Below, piece after piece: positions 13,613 through 26,163 of a stretch of DNA of 64,000 bases. How positions within the stretch are numbered: the stretch's first letter is position 1; each line of letters starts with the position of its first letter. The stretch covers positions 47,795,310-47,859,309 of the forward strand of contig CM037861.1 in assembly GCA_021292105.1 (NCBI GenBank), in the 5' to 3' direction. Position numbers and translations under genes: made by a program. The DNA comes from Anadara kagoshimensis. Taxonomy: Eukaryota > Mollusca > Bivalvia > Arcoida > Arcidae. The notes under the pieces were generated by a model. It saw nothing but the letters and a program-made list of their open reading frames with translations. It ran no database searches and had not been told where the DNA came from.

Positions 13613-14408
13613 TAAAATACTTCATAACACTTTTAAAAATTATATACTTGTTTCTTCTTTAATTGCATCATAAATTTTATTATTGACATGTACAAAGTAA
13701 ATTTATTATGTGCTGTTGGTAAAAGACACCCAAATTTGACATCCATTCCAAATTTTACTACCACAATCAAATAGCGCCACGAGATACTGTCAGCATCGAA
13801 ATATAACTAGCAGTCATTTGGTGCTGCGTTGATTTATTTTACATAATTTTTTTTATCCCTAATATGTCATTATAAACACTGTATGTTATAAAATTGTAAT
13901 GACAAGGTTGATATTGTTTGTAAATTAGATAGTGGCTGTAAACGAGCATAAAAGATGGAAAACTTTTAAAACCGTCAATTTGTTTATTCTTTACGATGTC
14001 ATTTTAAGCTTTCTGAAACACATTTTTCGAAGATTATATTGAATTTATTTGCACAACGCTCGTTGCTAAGGTAGCTGTTTTTCATGCATGTGCATTAAAA
14101 TGTTTTAGTTGACGTAATTATCCTGAAAGGGGAAATTGGTGTAGTGTCAACGACTTTTAAAACCATTTATCTTTTGAATGTGTTGATTGGAATTATCTGT
14201 ACAAAAAGCCCGATAAGGAGATATGTAACTACATATTCAATGTTTAATAAGGAAAAATAGGTTATTGAAGTTCAGGCAACTGTAATTGTTAAAAACTGAA
14301 CCCGGAAGAACTGAGATACCTTTAATATATGCAACTAGAAATAAACGATTTGCATCCTTAAAGCCATAACAGATTTATTTTAAACATATCTTAAAACACG
14401 GATAAAAA
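13613..14408. other. Intergenic, nothing recognised
   Basis: No feature supported. Confidence 0.5.
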
Positions 14409-14570
14409 CTGGTGTAGCTAGTTAAACATGAGGTGCTTACCGTTCTGGAGCACCCCGCCTAACTTCCCTGGTGTAAGCTCATGTAATAAAGGTATTCTGT
14501 CATTTTTAAATGTTTTACTTTGATCTGGGATTGCGATGTGGATATGGATTGATATGTTTGTATTTAATTA
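14409..14570 (+). mobile_element. Penelope-like 3' fragment
   Basis: GTGTAGCTAGTTAAACATGA, GGTGCTTACCGTTCTGGAGC and AACTTCCCTGGTGTAAGCTC match the tail. Ends near GGATTGATATGTTTGTATTT. Confidence 0.65.
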
Positions 14571-15442
14571 ATCAAAAAAATTTGTTTTAAAAAGGAACGA
14601 AGCTGAAAAATAATGTTTTAGTTTTGTAAGCCGTCAAACAAACCAGGTCAATTGTCAATATTTGCATTGGTATTTAGATTATGATTGATAACAAGATATG
14701 ATTAATTTCTTACAAACAGGTTAACAGGTTTTATTTTTTTTTTATTTTTGCTAATTTGAAATTCAGAAATCAAATAGTAAATTAGATTTTTCTGGTTACA
14801 AATCTGTATGATTTATTTGGAAGATGCATCAAAAGTAATATACATTTTGACAGTAATAACATAAATATTCATATAAAATATGTATTACTTGGATACACTA
14901 CGGAACAATTCTTAAACATAAACACCTAATGTGTTATTATATTTATGAGACACGCACCTTATAATCTTGTTATATAGACTTATACTAGTTTGGTATATGT
15001 GTATCTGGTATCGATTATCCGTTAAAACTTTTCCTTCGATTGCATTTCTAATTCATCACCTTGTCAGTTCATTGGCGTTTAAAAGACTTGTTTTCTGCTA
15101 GAAACCGATTTATCATATTTTATAGACTTAATTTAATTTGTATTGGGCATCAAATAAAGTTTTCTCTCTAGAAAGAAACTTCTTTGGTAATATTGTCGGG
15201 AAAACTTGATGATTGACGGTCTGTTTGTATGGCTTAGTTGTATTCATACGAAATAATATATATATTTTTTGTTTTCTAATGGAAATGCGTGTAATTTTGC
15301 ATCTACAAATTCAAAAGGGATAACTGGGTAACATAAGGCATGTTTAATTTGATATTCTAATTGAACAAAAAAAAATGTTTCGATTATTATAGAGAACTAG
15401 GTATTTTGAATAACAATATCACAATGAAGATTGTAACAGTTA
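14571..15442. other. AT-rich intergenic, nothing recognised
   Basis: No feature supported. Confidence 0.5.
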
Positions 15443-15612
15443 TAGTTATCCATGCCCGAATCACAATCCAGAAGGAAAGCTTGACACTGACAAATTAGTT
15501 AATCTACGTGAACTTTCGCCAGGAAAGTGAGACCTGGTACTACTCAAGGGCAAGTACCACCTGTTTAGCTAGCTACATCCGCCACGTGTGTAACAAAATT
15601 GAGTAAAATGAG
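15443..15612 (-). mobile_element. Penelope-like 3' fragment
   Basis: Minus-strand copy: CCCGAATCACAATCCAGAAG, CGCCAGGAAAGTGAGACC and CCTGTTTAGCTAGCTACA are reverse complements of the tail. It faces the plus-strand copy at 15703-15850, forming a loose inverted pair. Confidence 0.65.
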
Positions 15613-15702
15613 CAATAGCCAATATAAAAGTAAAATAATGCTATAGATTTAGAATACGCTTTATAGCTGTAGATAAACGTATTACACACGCGACTAATGA
15701 AG

Positions 15703-15850
15703 GTAGTCAAACAGGAGGTTTTACCCTTTCGGACCATCTGGCCTCACTTCCTGGTGGAATTTCACGCGTTCAACTTAACCTGCAGTTTATTAGTTTTTAC
15801 TTTGTTTCTTGATGTGGTTCGGTCATGGTTTTGTTTGTTTGTTTTTTTTA
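15703..15850 (+). mobile_element. Penelope-like 3' fragment
   Basis: AAACAGGAGGTTTTACCCTT, TGGCCTCACTTCCTGGTGGA and TTTACTTTGTTTCTTG match the tail. Partner of the opposite-strand copy at 15443-15612. Confidence 0.65.
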
Positions 15851-16089
15851 TTTTCAACACACTGATATACTTAAATTCCACAGCCGCCAATCACTTATAA
15901 GCTTGCATGCACAGTATTATTGGAAGGCAAACAATCACAACAACGGAGTTGCTTATTCCAAATATAAAACGCAGTATGCTTATGTCATGATCAAACAAAA
16001 ATGGTTTAAAATAATTATCAATTCTAAAAGAGTTATAATAATATTAATAATTTACAAATGACAATATATATGAAATTTATAAATCATAG

Positions 16090-17100
16090 GCACATAAAAT
16101 TGATCTCTCCGCTTGACATTTCATTAGGAATATCCATATAGGAGGATACAGTAATGGGTAAAGGCAAACAACATTGACCTGCACGTTTTACTTTGCATTA
16201 GAAATTTTCATATAGAAGAGTCCATCCTATACATAGGTAGTAGTAGAATTGGCTGTTTATAATGTTTAAGATATAGGCAAACAATACTGACCTGTTCGTT
16301 TGACCTTTTATTGGAAATATTGATAAAGGAAGATCCACCCAATACATAGATAGTGTGAGGATCCAAGTTTATATATACACGTGACACAGGTTTACTCTAT
16401 GAGGTGATTATATCTAATGATGTATACAAAATGAACACCTGTGTTCCCTATACATAAATGAACTCGGTCCATGATAAATATTTAAATGAAAAGTCAAGTG
16501 GACAGGGCAATGTTGTTTGCCTCTACATGATTAGTGTTCGCATTATGTAGACAAAAAACCCGTGAGATCACTATAAATAGATGCAAACGTCCGTCATAAA
16601 CATTTAAATTGAAGGTTAAAGGGACAGGTCAATTAAATTGTTTGCCTATAGTGTTAGGTTTTAAGGTAATATATAATAACTGTATGCGTTTTCAGTATGA
16701 AATAAGTATAAAAATATATATGAGTATGGGCAAACAACCATGACCTGTCCGCTTGACCTTTGAATTAAATAGTCATGTTGGGCGAGTAAATTGAAGTAAT
16801 AGGGATGATGCGTGTATATTTCGTCTATATGATGTGAACATTAGTCATGAGCAATGTGTATATATATATTAATTGCGAATCCTTGCATTACTTATGTATA
16901 AGGTGGTCCTTCCTATATGAATGTTCCTAATGAAGGGTCAAAGGAACATGTCAATGTTGTTTGTCTATATGAGTACTTCGCATGATGTAGACAAAATAAA
17001 CATCTGGGTTTCATATACATAAATATATTGATACTTAATAAATATTTCAATGAAAGGTCAAACAAACAGATCACTGTTTCTTTGCCTATACACGTTTATA
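16090..17100. mobile_element. Cluster of inverted-repeat (foldback) elements, ~250-bp unit
   Basis: Full copies at about 16271-16527 and 16727-16980 begin with GGCAAACAA..TGACCTGTYCGYTTGACC and end with the inverted form GGTCAA..G.ACA.GTCAATGTTGTTTGYCTATA. Half copies lie at 16090-16155, 16160-16256, 16530-16660 and 16980-17100. Inside each full copy are GGAGGATCCA-type and AAACACCTGTGTTCCTATACAT-type segments. The arrangement suggests repeated insertion of the element into itself just upstream of the GPCR gene. No coding sequence. Confidence 0.75.
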
Positions 17101-17465
17101 ACCACAGATAAATTTTATATTGTGGATTTTATAGTGTTTAGATTGTATATGGTGTGATTGAATAGAAACCGAGTAAGTGATGGTCGCCCACGTATGAAGA
17201 AGTTTTGTATTTAAAACAGTATTTGAAGGTTATCCGGTTAATTTAATTTATGTCTGAGTAATGATGATATTATCTGGATTTCGAAACAAATGTATTTTAT
17301 TGAAAAAACATAGCACTTAAATAAACAGAGCAGCTAAGAAAGAACCTTAACAACGAATACGAAACTAAAAAAACATGACACTATAACACATTACTGGGCA
17401 AATAGTATGAGTGACCTAATCATTCCAGACTTATCAATTATAGAAATGTCGTGTAAAGAAAATAA
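17101..17465. other. Upstream flank (presumed intron) of the GPCR exon
   Basis: AT-rich sequence leading into the acceptor at 17482. No branch point or exon singled out. Confidence 0.4.
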
Positions 17466-17534
17466 TTTATTTTGTTTTTCAGGATGTTCTGACAGCATTA
17501 ATAAACAGAAATTCTTTTACCTAAGATACCAAAC
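17466..17534 (+). promoter_or_regulatory. Probable 3' splice site and 5' UTR of the GPCR exon
   Basis: A T-rich tract ends in TTTTTCAG at 17475-17482, 52 bases before the receptor ATG, and an in-frame TAA lies shortly upstream of that ATG. This fits a 5'-UTR intron whose acceptor opens a single coding exon, a common layout for peptide GPCR genes. No upstream exon or promoter was identified. Inference from sequence context only. Confidence 0.45.
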
Positions 17535-18687
17535 ATGGACGGAATAAATGAAACGTTCATAAATTGTTCCATGGTTGAGTCGAACGTAACAAGTAACCCA
17601 GAAGATGATGAGTTCGAAAGACTGGTGAGGTATATTGTACCGACTATATTCGGTGTCATAGTTGCCATTGGTTTCGTTGGTAACTTGTTAGTGATAATTG
17701 TCGTCTGCTCTAATAAGCAAATGCAGAACACGACCAACATCTTAATTTTGAGCCTTGCGGTTGCAGATTTGCTTTTTATTGTGTTCTGTGTGCCGTTCAC
17801 AGCTGCAAGTTATGCAATGCCTATATGGCCTTTTGGAAATATCTGGTGCAAAATAAACAACTATTTAATGTACGCATGTGCATACGCTAGTGTCTATACT
17901 TTAGTCCTTATGTCGTTGGACAGGTACCTAGCTGTCGTCCATCCAATAGCGTCAATTAATTTTCGTAATCAACGTAACGCCATTATCATGGTTTATCTAA
18001 CTTGGATAATAATACTTGCTGGAAACGTACCAATCTTGTTTCAGTGGCTGGTTATTACCTATTGTTATAAGGGAGAATCAAGGTCAGCTTGCATCAACCC
18101 ATTACACGATCCTTCAGTCGATCAGACAGATCGCCGAATATTCTTTGGATCTTTCTTCGCATTCGGTTATTTGATACCGTTAGCTCTAGTGTGCTTTCTA
18201 TATGGATTTATGTTAAAAAGGTTATTGTACGGTGTTGTACCAGGAGGAAGTCAAAGAGCAAGAAATATCAAATCAAAGAAACGTGTCACACGTATGGTTG
18301 TAATTGTTGTTGCTATATTTGCACTTTGTTGTACCAATACAAATACTGTTTATGATTCAGAGTTTTGGAACATTTGACCAGAGTGCCGTCAGCGCTGGAT
18401 TTCAGATGGCTTCTAACTGTCTTGCCTATATGAACAGTTGTGTAAATCCAATTTTATACGCCTTTTTGTCCGAAAATTTCAGAAGGAGTTTTATGAGATT
18501 ATTATGTTGTCAACGAAATGGTGGGTCACGGCTTGATTACGAAAAGACCAACGTCCGCGCAGACACTGCAAAAGAGATGCTCCTTAACAATACGGCAACA
18601 ACCGTGTGTCCTAATGGATCCAAGGACAAAAACTGCAACAATGACACTGTTGTAAATACACCAAATACTATAAGTACAAGTATATAA
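17535..18687 (+). CDS. Allatostatin-A / buccalin (galanin-like) neuropeptide GPCR, frameshifted in TM6
   Basis: A rhodopsin-class peptide receptor of the allatostatin-A/galanin receptor group, expected in the plasma membrane of neurons or target tissue. The first frame (17535-18377) has three N-glycosylation sites (N5, N10, N17), TM1 with GN50, TM2 LAVAD78L, WPFG and Cys105 before TM3, DRY at 129-131 followed by LAVVHP, the partner Cys186, and KKRVTRMVV entering TM6. The sequence then moves to the +1 frame and continues with PIQ, TM7 NSCVNPILYAF and a CC pair in the tail, ending at TAA 18685-18687. The family motif CWLP would need TGT TGG nTA CCA, but the DNA reads TGT TG TA CCA around 18327-18336, so two bases are missing between 18331 and 18332. 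With them the product would be about 384 residues, normal for the family. The start is the first ATG after a splice acceptor and gives a normal N-terminus. Whether this is a pseudogene, a null allele or an assembly error cannot be decided here. Family assignment is strong; the ligand is inferred. Confidence 0.9.
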
Positions 18688-19027
18688 ATAGACGATGTAA
18701 AATCTCTCACCGTGATTAGTGACTGAGTTATGATAATTATGTACACCATTTAGGTGATAATTATCTCTGTATAAAGTATAGATCACCTAATGCCTTTGCT
18801 GTTAGTAATCGAAGTATCAGGAACTGCAGGGATGTATAGACAAAGATGAAGGAAAAAAACTTAGCCAGTCAGTGTTTGCTCGAAAATATATGATAGAAAA
18901 GGATAGGTTGCAATTATTTGAAACTGGATTTGGCACCGTCACTAGAACGTTTGATATTTGTATCACAAGATTGGAAAGTGCAATGGTTTATTTTAAATTG
19001 TATGTGTATAACTTAGTTAATCCTTTA

Positions 19028-19071
19028 ACACACACACACACACACACGCACACACACACACACACACACAC
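19028..19071. repeat. (CA)n microsatellite
   Basis: About 22 CA units with one CG interruption, downstream of the GPCR coding region. Confidence 0.95.
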
Positions 19072-19292
19072 TTTTGCAGGCTAGTACTTAACGTATTTCG
19101 AATTTGTAAAAAAAACAAATTCAATATATATTTAATAGAAATATTTTGAAAACTATTATTATTTATTATTATTATTATCATTATTAAATCAGAACTTATA
19201 CAGAATCGATAACAATTTTTGAAGCACATAAAAGCAATCTTCTACAAAAAGTTTTATCGTGGAAATAGCTCAGATAAATCAACTCTAAATGT

Positions 19293-19298
19293 AATAAA
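19293..19298 (+). terminator. Candidate poly(A) signal AATAAA
   Basis: AATAAA lies about 600 bases downstream of the receptor stop codon, after a (CA)n tract. It would give a 3' UTR of ordinary length. AATAAA is frequent by chance in DNA this AT-rich, so support is weak. Confidence 0.2.
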
Positions 19299-20089
19299 GC
19301 TGTTTTTCAATAAGCAAAATCTATGTAAAACATGGTGTTATGATCACCACCTGTCTGTGTGATCAATGTATAGCTACTACAATAATGATATACTATTTCA
19401 CTTTAGGAAACTCAGTTTAGTAGTATTCTAAAAAAACTAATTTGATCATAGGTAAAGTAAATGTTTTATTTAATTGCATTATCGCGTCTACAAATCCTAC
19501 AAGTCGTTTATGATTGACCATAAACATCCATCAATGTCGCATCTTTTCCCAGAACAGCCTTCTGGTAGCAGTCACTGGATTAGATTATTCTTCAAAGTAG
19601 AATGTACTGTACATTGCTTCAGCGTGTATATGTCGAGTATATCTAATTGTAAATGAATAATAATTCCAGCACCATTGGAAAGTTATCGGATGAATTACCG
19701 GGTAGATAACTAAACATTTTTCCAATTGCGAATAATAAATGACATTCGTTTGGCGTGTTTGTATTTGTAACTATGGTCAAATTTAATTATGTCGTTAAAT
19801 TCGTCGTGGTAAAAGTAAAGGTCATACCTGATGAAACCTATATAAATAATAAACAAATTCAAATATTATAAATCAACTACATTGATGCAAAAGAAATGCA
19901 AATCATACCGTATCAATCATTACTCACGGAGGTTAAGTTAGACATTGTGCTATAACTGTTATCGTTGTTTTCATATTTTAATTATAAGTCCGTATTGCAA
20001 TAACGAGTTGCAGTACCTAATGTATGTATTGACCATCAACAATTTGAGACTGATTGAAAAGTTTATATTTATATTTATTTATTTTCCAT

Positions 20090-20262
20090 AATTCCATGTT
20101 CATTTCTCTCAGTATGGATACACACGTGGTGGTAGTGGCTAGCTAAACAGGAGAACCTGGTCTCACTTCCCTGGTGAAAATATATCATTTGTCAATTTAA
20201 AAGTTTTTTTTACTTTGCTTCTTGATTGGCAGCGATTTTGACATGGATTACTATGTCTGTTC
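20090..20262 (+). mobile_element. Penelope-like 3' fragment
   Basis: AATTCCATGTTCATTTCTCT, TACACACGTGG, GGCTAGCTAAACAGGAGA and TCTCACTTCCCTGGTG match the tail. The central part is shortened. Confidence 0.65.
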
Positions 20263-20695
20263 TTTTTTTTTTCCTTCTAAAATTATGCCTGCATAAAGAA
20301 AAAATTAAGATCGCATTTAGATTGATGAATACAATAGCGTTGTTCATAAAAGTACCAGTTACCAGTTTTTTCTTCCACTGTAATTTGTCTTTCGATCAAT
20401 TTTATTGTTCTCGTCTCCATTAATACTGTTTGCATTAGATTGTTTCACACAGACAGAGTTCGGTAAGATTTTATTTATGTAATACTTCTTTTCATTTACG
20501 ATTGTGTAATGATAAATGTGTTAGTAAATGACCCAGAATGATATCGATCATATAAACCAATGTTATATCAATTTTACATGAGTGGAATAAGATTGTCTAA
20601 GAATTTCTTCGTGATGTTGATACCAGCTTTGTCTAATTCGACTTTTCGTTTATTTAATATGTTTAATATAGTTTTAAGTTGTTTTGTATCGCATG
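20263..20695. other. Intergenic, nothing recognised
   Basis: No feature supported. Confidence 0.5.
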
Positions 20696-20882
20696 TAAGG
20701 TCAATCATGTCTATAAAGGTCACTATAGGGACCCAGTAAACGTTATCTTGATGGGCAGGTGTCATTTATATACATGTTGAAATATCATGGATAAAAGCAA
20801 TTGAGATAACGTTTTACTGGTCTTTAAAACCAGGTGGCCCTTATAAAGAGGTTGACTTTCAGGCAGGTTTGACTGTATTTTA
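20696..20882. mobile_element. MITE-like element, second copy
   Basis: Same family as 26164-26349: GTCTATAAAGGTCAC on the left, GGCAGGTTTGACTGTATTTT on the right. Long inner arms pair, including CCCAGTAAACGTTATCTTGAT against ATTGAGATAACGTTTTACTGG. Confidence 0.65.
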
Positions 20883-23154
20883 AATTGTATCTGTAATTGT
20901 TGCTTTTAATGAAGTACCAATCTTGTACGTATATTTATTTGTAAGTTCTTATAAATATCACATGTACGCTTCAGTTTTATGTACAGCTGATGTAAAAGTC
21001 TTTTCGAAAGTACAACAAAATATTTTATGTAATTAACTAAAAATAGTTGACTGATTTTACTCATGTAATTGTAAAACGCATTACTGTTTGTTTAGCAATA
21101 TATGGAACTATTGCGACTCCAGCAGTGGAATTTACATTATCTTATCCTACCATACAGTATATTCCCTGATTTATAACTGTTAAACACATACATCATCAAT
21201 AATAAATTGAACTATGTTACTATATTGCGACTCCTTTAGTTCAACTAACAACAATATACCCTACCATACAGTATTGTTAGGTTCTTCACAACCCCTATAG
21301 CTATGACCGTTAATATTGTTCTCAATAAGATTCAACCATTGATTTATGAAATACTGTTTCATCTACACTGTGGTTCTGTTGAACCAGCACTGATAAATTA
21401 CCACGCAATATTGGTCAAAACCATCGAATAAATACATATGCAGTTACGAACTTTGCGATTTCTAATAGGTTTGTTTTTTGTAAATATTATAGTAATTTTA
21501 TCACGTATAAGTTACGACAATCGCATAATCAGATATTCATAAGTGTAATGTGGTCAAATAAAATTGTTCTTGCATCAATCATAATGTTTGTTGTCTTTTT
21601 GTGCACTCTATGTTGTTATGACTTCTACAACTTTACAACATCTATATAGATTTAGTCATTCTATGCAAATTGTGTGAGATCATGACTTAATTTTTTATTA
21701 TAACCTTACTACAAACATCTCTACAACAGATTAAAACATTTTATAAAAGTATAACAATGGAACGTAAAATGTTATTATTTTAACCTCTGACCTCATTTTG
21801 AAGTCATTTTAAGATCACGTCAAAACTGAATAACCTATATTCCTGGGTTTTGATAGTAAATTGACTTTTGTCAGTTGATCTCTGTAATAGTTTTAAAGGG
21901 GCAAGATACTAAAATTAATAATTTAATATAGGGACTTGTGCAAGTCTAGCCTTTACTATGTTTTGACATAAATTCAAGAAATGAACATACAACGGACGTA
22001 AGAGCATACAAAGTCAACACATACAATTTCTTCAAATCATCAATTCCAAGTGTTTTAAGCCTCTGTAACTTGGTGTATCAAGCTTTTACAACGCCGAAAA
22101 ATATTTAATAATAAGTCAAAAATTTATCCATTTACTGTGTTAAAAGTTCACTGTGTTATGCAAAAATTTTGGCTATCCTAAAATCTGAAAACAAATAATG
22201 TATAATACAAATCCTACCACAATGAAACATGGATCTTAAAAAAAATACTGTATTACATAACATATTGAAGATTTCCTTGTATGTGATTAAACATTTTATT
22301 CCTGAAACAATATACATACATTGTATGTATTATGAATACTTTAATTTTAAATTTAAAAATAAGTAGAACTCCTTTGATAAAAAATGTATCAGACGCCATT
22401 TACGACAAGTAATGTAATAAAATTTGAGCTCCTTTGAAGTTGACTTCCTGATATTTTAACTGAATACTTTTATAAAAAGAAAAAGACCTTTTTCTCCAAA
22501 GACAACGGAAAAATGTAACAGTATTCTCAACTTGTAAAAACTATGTCAAACATATCACACTAACGATGAAAAATAAAATAGTTTGTCTATGAATGTCGAA
22601 AGGTCGCCGTATGAAAGACTTATGTGTAGCGTTAATGTTGCTCTTTATTTTGGCCTCGTAAGGGAAAACTCTTAAGGAAGACTGAAACAATAAATCGACA
22701 AATTAGACGTAAAACCCACATTGACGAACATCGAACACAATGACTAATTGATATCCAGCGGTGTGGTTCAAGTTTGTTTCTACTAGCTTGCATTTTCACT
22801 TAATTTCGACATCTGTCTAAAACTACAGGACATTTGGTTACTGATTGATCAAATGTTGTTTTTCCATTTACCACAAAAACTGATAACAACCCTTAATTGA
22901 CAAAAACAGGCGTTAATTGTACATCACAAGTCTACTGTTCATAAAAAGGTCTGTTTTTGTGGGGTATTCATCCAAAACAAACATACCTCTTTGAAATCGG
23001 CGCAAATTTAACTTTTCATTGAGGTAACCTATGACGTCCTGTAAAAAAGAGAATGGCATATAAAGTGTACTTTCTACAGTTACTATCCCATGTGAAAAAT
23101 GGTTTGTCTACATTTTACGAATCGATTTTATTATCATTATTATTATTATTATAA
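20883..23154. other. AT-rich intergenic, nothing recognised
   Basis: No feature apart from the (ATT)n tract at about 23132-23155, at the end of the LINE ORF1 remnant. Confidence 0.5.
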
Positions 23155-23426
23155 ATATTATTTTGTAATATGTGCATTTCCCTATAATTGTTTTGGGATG
23201 TTTCTGTTTGCGATTCTTTAGGCCTAGCCTGTGTATTCTTTCAAACAGTATTGGTGGAAGTTTGAGCTCATTCTCAACTATTTGATTGATGGAGGCACGC
23301 AGGTTCTCATTATCTTTTTCAGAAAGACCTGTGATTATGAGATTGAGTATGTATCATGTGTCTCAAGTTTATGCTCTTTTCTAACTGTGTAGCTTTGAAA
23401 TAGTTTCATGTCACTTGCAAGGGTTT
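23155..23426 (-). pseudogene. L1-type ORF1 remnant, RRM-like part
   Basis: On the minus strand this encodes NLIITGLSEKDNENLRASIN, then IVENELKLPPILFERIHRLG and KNRKQKHPKTII. This is the layout of the RRM/C-terminal region of L1-type ORF1 proteins (IxGLxE ... ERxHRLG ... RPII). The stretch between 23426 and about 23355, after the insertion junction, reads as helix-like sequence in the frame continuous with the coiled-coil part at 27802-27990, followed by one frameshift/stop just before NLIITGL. It is a non-functional fossil. An (ATT)n tract borders it at about 23132-23155. Confidence 0.75.
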
Positions 23427-25536
23427 CAGGGGAAACGCCAACCCGGCCTACGCATTGATTCATTAAACAAGTTTGCACGCGCAGAAGGGGAAAAAATGGC
23501 CAAAAACGGCATACACTCGAGGCGTGGAAATACTGAAATATTTCTAGATCTCTTACCGACTGTTTTTACTCAAACACGTGACATTTTATTAAAATTTCTG
23601 GATAATTGTAATTGATTAAAGGGAGATTTGCTCAAATTTGGTGGCAATTTTACAATTTAAATACCGATTGAATGTTGGACACTTGCCTGAAATCAAAAAC
23701 TATTTTTTTTTAAAAAATGTCATCTCTTTCAAACATTTGCTCATGCACCAAAGATGTTTTAATATGAATGGAAAGAACTTTTTCCCGTGTTTATTTTGAT
23801 GTATAATTCGACCGTTAAAGTTTCTGGTACAAAAAACGTACAAGTTTTAAAGTCGAAAAATCGATGAAAATGTCGGATATGTGATCATTGGTCGGTCCCT
23901 TTTCCGTCTCATTTGACCCATAAATAATGCAACGGTAGTTTCCTCATGGTACATCATATGTAAATTTAATAATTCAGAGACGCTGTTTGGATTTATTTGC
24001 TGTTTTCTTTACACTTCAAGCCGATTTTGCCGGAATTCTGGGTCTACTTTCAGGCAGCCATCTTAGAAAAGTGCCGTCACCGCCTCAAAGTTATTTTTTG
24101 CATTCCCAAATGATCCTTTTCTATTTTGTACATGGCAGTCATGGTTTTTACACCATATAACATGCAGGATTGATCTGTGGTACCACTGAATATATGAAGT
24201 TTGCATGGATACAAATTCACTGGCCTGCATGTATTCAGGACACATTGGCCTGTATGCTTTGTAGGCCTTCAATTTATTTGGCTGCTAAATAACATTCAAC
24301 TGTCTTATTTTATTTTATCTTATTTAAAATACATGAGGGATGGGTATACTCAAAATATTTACCATTAATATTTGACCAGGAATGTGGATTTCTACATAAA
24401 ATATTTCTTAGATGAGGGACATCTTTCAAGTTAGATTTAGCTCATTTCATAAATATGTACATTTTGAATTTCATTACAAGATTGGCACTGGTCTTAATTA
24501 TATATTTTTTTCAAATTCTAATGTAATAAAAAAAACCGGCTTCCTTACTTTGGTACAAAGCATGAATTCGTGGTTTATTATACAGTCCCATTTAATTGTT
24601 TAATTAAATTTTAACAGAAAAAAAAATCATTTGAAATCCTATAAAAATTGAAAATTTGCATATAAACTGGACTCATACAGTATCTATACATCTATGACCT
24701 AAGCTACCCTGTAAACACAGAATGACACATGTGCTTCCATTATTGTTATTTTTATTGTTATTAGATCTGACATGTGCTACTATTGAATTTTTATGAAATT
24801 GTCATGTACTGATTAAAGTGATTTTGAATTTTTATTAAAATAATGCATTCAAAGTCAGTAAATTTCAATTATGTTATTTTAGTAGCTGCCAGCTCTACTT
24901 TTTTGCTCTAAAAGTTTAGAGAAGACAGCATCTTTTTGCTAATGTAATAATTGAAATTGCTAAATAATGAAATGAAACTATAATTCAACTTAAACCATAA
25001 ACAGATAGGTCTAAAACATTGTAAATTGCCCTTTATAAATTATAATCTTGGTTCAACACCCACAACTGAGCCAAGTCATTATAGTCACTATGCTTAAAAA
25101 TGATTTCACTTTTTGTGAAATTTGGACAGAAGTCCTGCAACTAGGGTGCATGATCAGTTGGCACATGTATAAACTTTCTCTTATTCAGTAACAAACACCT
25201 TATTTCACTTCTGGTATGTTATATTATTCCTTGCTGATTATGTTTTAGTCCATGGATTTAACAAGTTTTCACTGATAACTCATGATGTGTGCATTTTTCA
25301 TTTCTAATTATGATAAAAACCGTTTTTTAGACTGATGAAATTAGTATTAAAATTAAAACTAAATTGATGTGAAATTATAATACGTTTTTGATGTAAATCT
25401 TATTTACACTTTCATTTGTGTAACATTCAACCTCAAATTCACCCTCAAAAGTTAAAAATGATCGGGAAAGAATAAAATTCATGATTGAACACTGAAATTA
25501 CACATTAAACAACTAAAATGCATGTAGATATACATG

Positions 25537-25559
25537 TATATATATATATATATATATAT
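25537..25559. repeat. (TA)n microsatellite
   Basis: Run of alternating TA preceded by ACATGTATATACATGTA-like sequence, inside the 4.4-kb element. Confidence 0.85.
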
Positions 25560-25994
25560 GAAACTTCGTGATATGAAATATTGAAGAATGGCTTAAGATG
25601 TTAATCAGCTAAGCTAATTTAAAATTAAACAAACCCAAGTTAATGAATATTGTTTTCACAAGCACTGCCTCAACATAATCTGGTTTATGCTTTTCCCCTC
25701 ATTAAAATGTCAAGTCCATGACTACTTCACATGTACAATCAATTTTAAAATTTAAGAAAAAATGACATTTATCTTTGGTTAGTTTTGATGCAGCATTCTT
25801 ATTATTAAATGTATGCATTTCATTTTCAATTTATAAATACTTTATAACACTTGCATATTCTGGTGTTGGTTTGAAATAAGTCAAGTATTGTGGTAGCCTA
25901 CTTTTGTACATATATATGGCTTGTATTGGGTAAATCTGTTGCAAAATGATGCAGTTTTAAAATTCCTAAAATCCTACCTTCCCATCACACACAT

Positions 25995-26054
<60 letters not shown>

Positions 26055-26081
26055 AACACACACACACACACACACACACAT
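25995..26081. repeat. (CT)n then (CA)n microsatellite
   Basis: About 17 CT units run directly into about 25 CA units with one AA interruption. Inside the 4.4-kb element. Confidence 0.95.
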
Positions 26082-26163
26082 TAATGCTGATTATTTGGAC
26101 CAGTAAGGCATATTGCTTTGAGTGGAGGTCAATATCAGAGGTCCTACCATTCCTATATTTTCT

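Larger units (their letters stand above)
18688..20089. other. GPCR 3' flank / presumed 3' UTR and intergenic
   Basis: Contains the (CA)n tract, an ATT-rich stretch at 19158-19186 and a candidate AATAAA. Otherwise nothing recognised. Confidence 0.5.

Noticed and set aside
17498-17800. 100-codon frame antisense to the receptor
   Set aside because: Shadow of the real GPCR frame on the other strand, no family features.
19017-19229. 70-codon frame on the minus strand
   Set aside because: Produced by the (CA)n tract, with a poly-Val/Cys product.
20574-20765. 63-codon minus-strand frame
   Set aside because: Overlaps the left arm of a MITE; no motif.
23415-23615. 66-codon frame spanning the left end of the 4.4-kb element
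   Set aside because: Crosses the junction between the LINE remnant and the terminal inverted repeat, so it cannot be an old gene.
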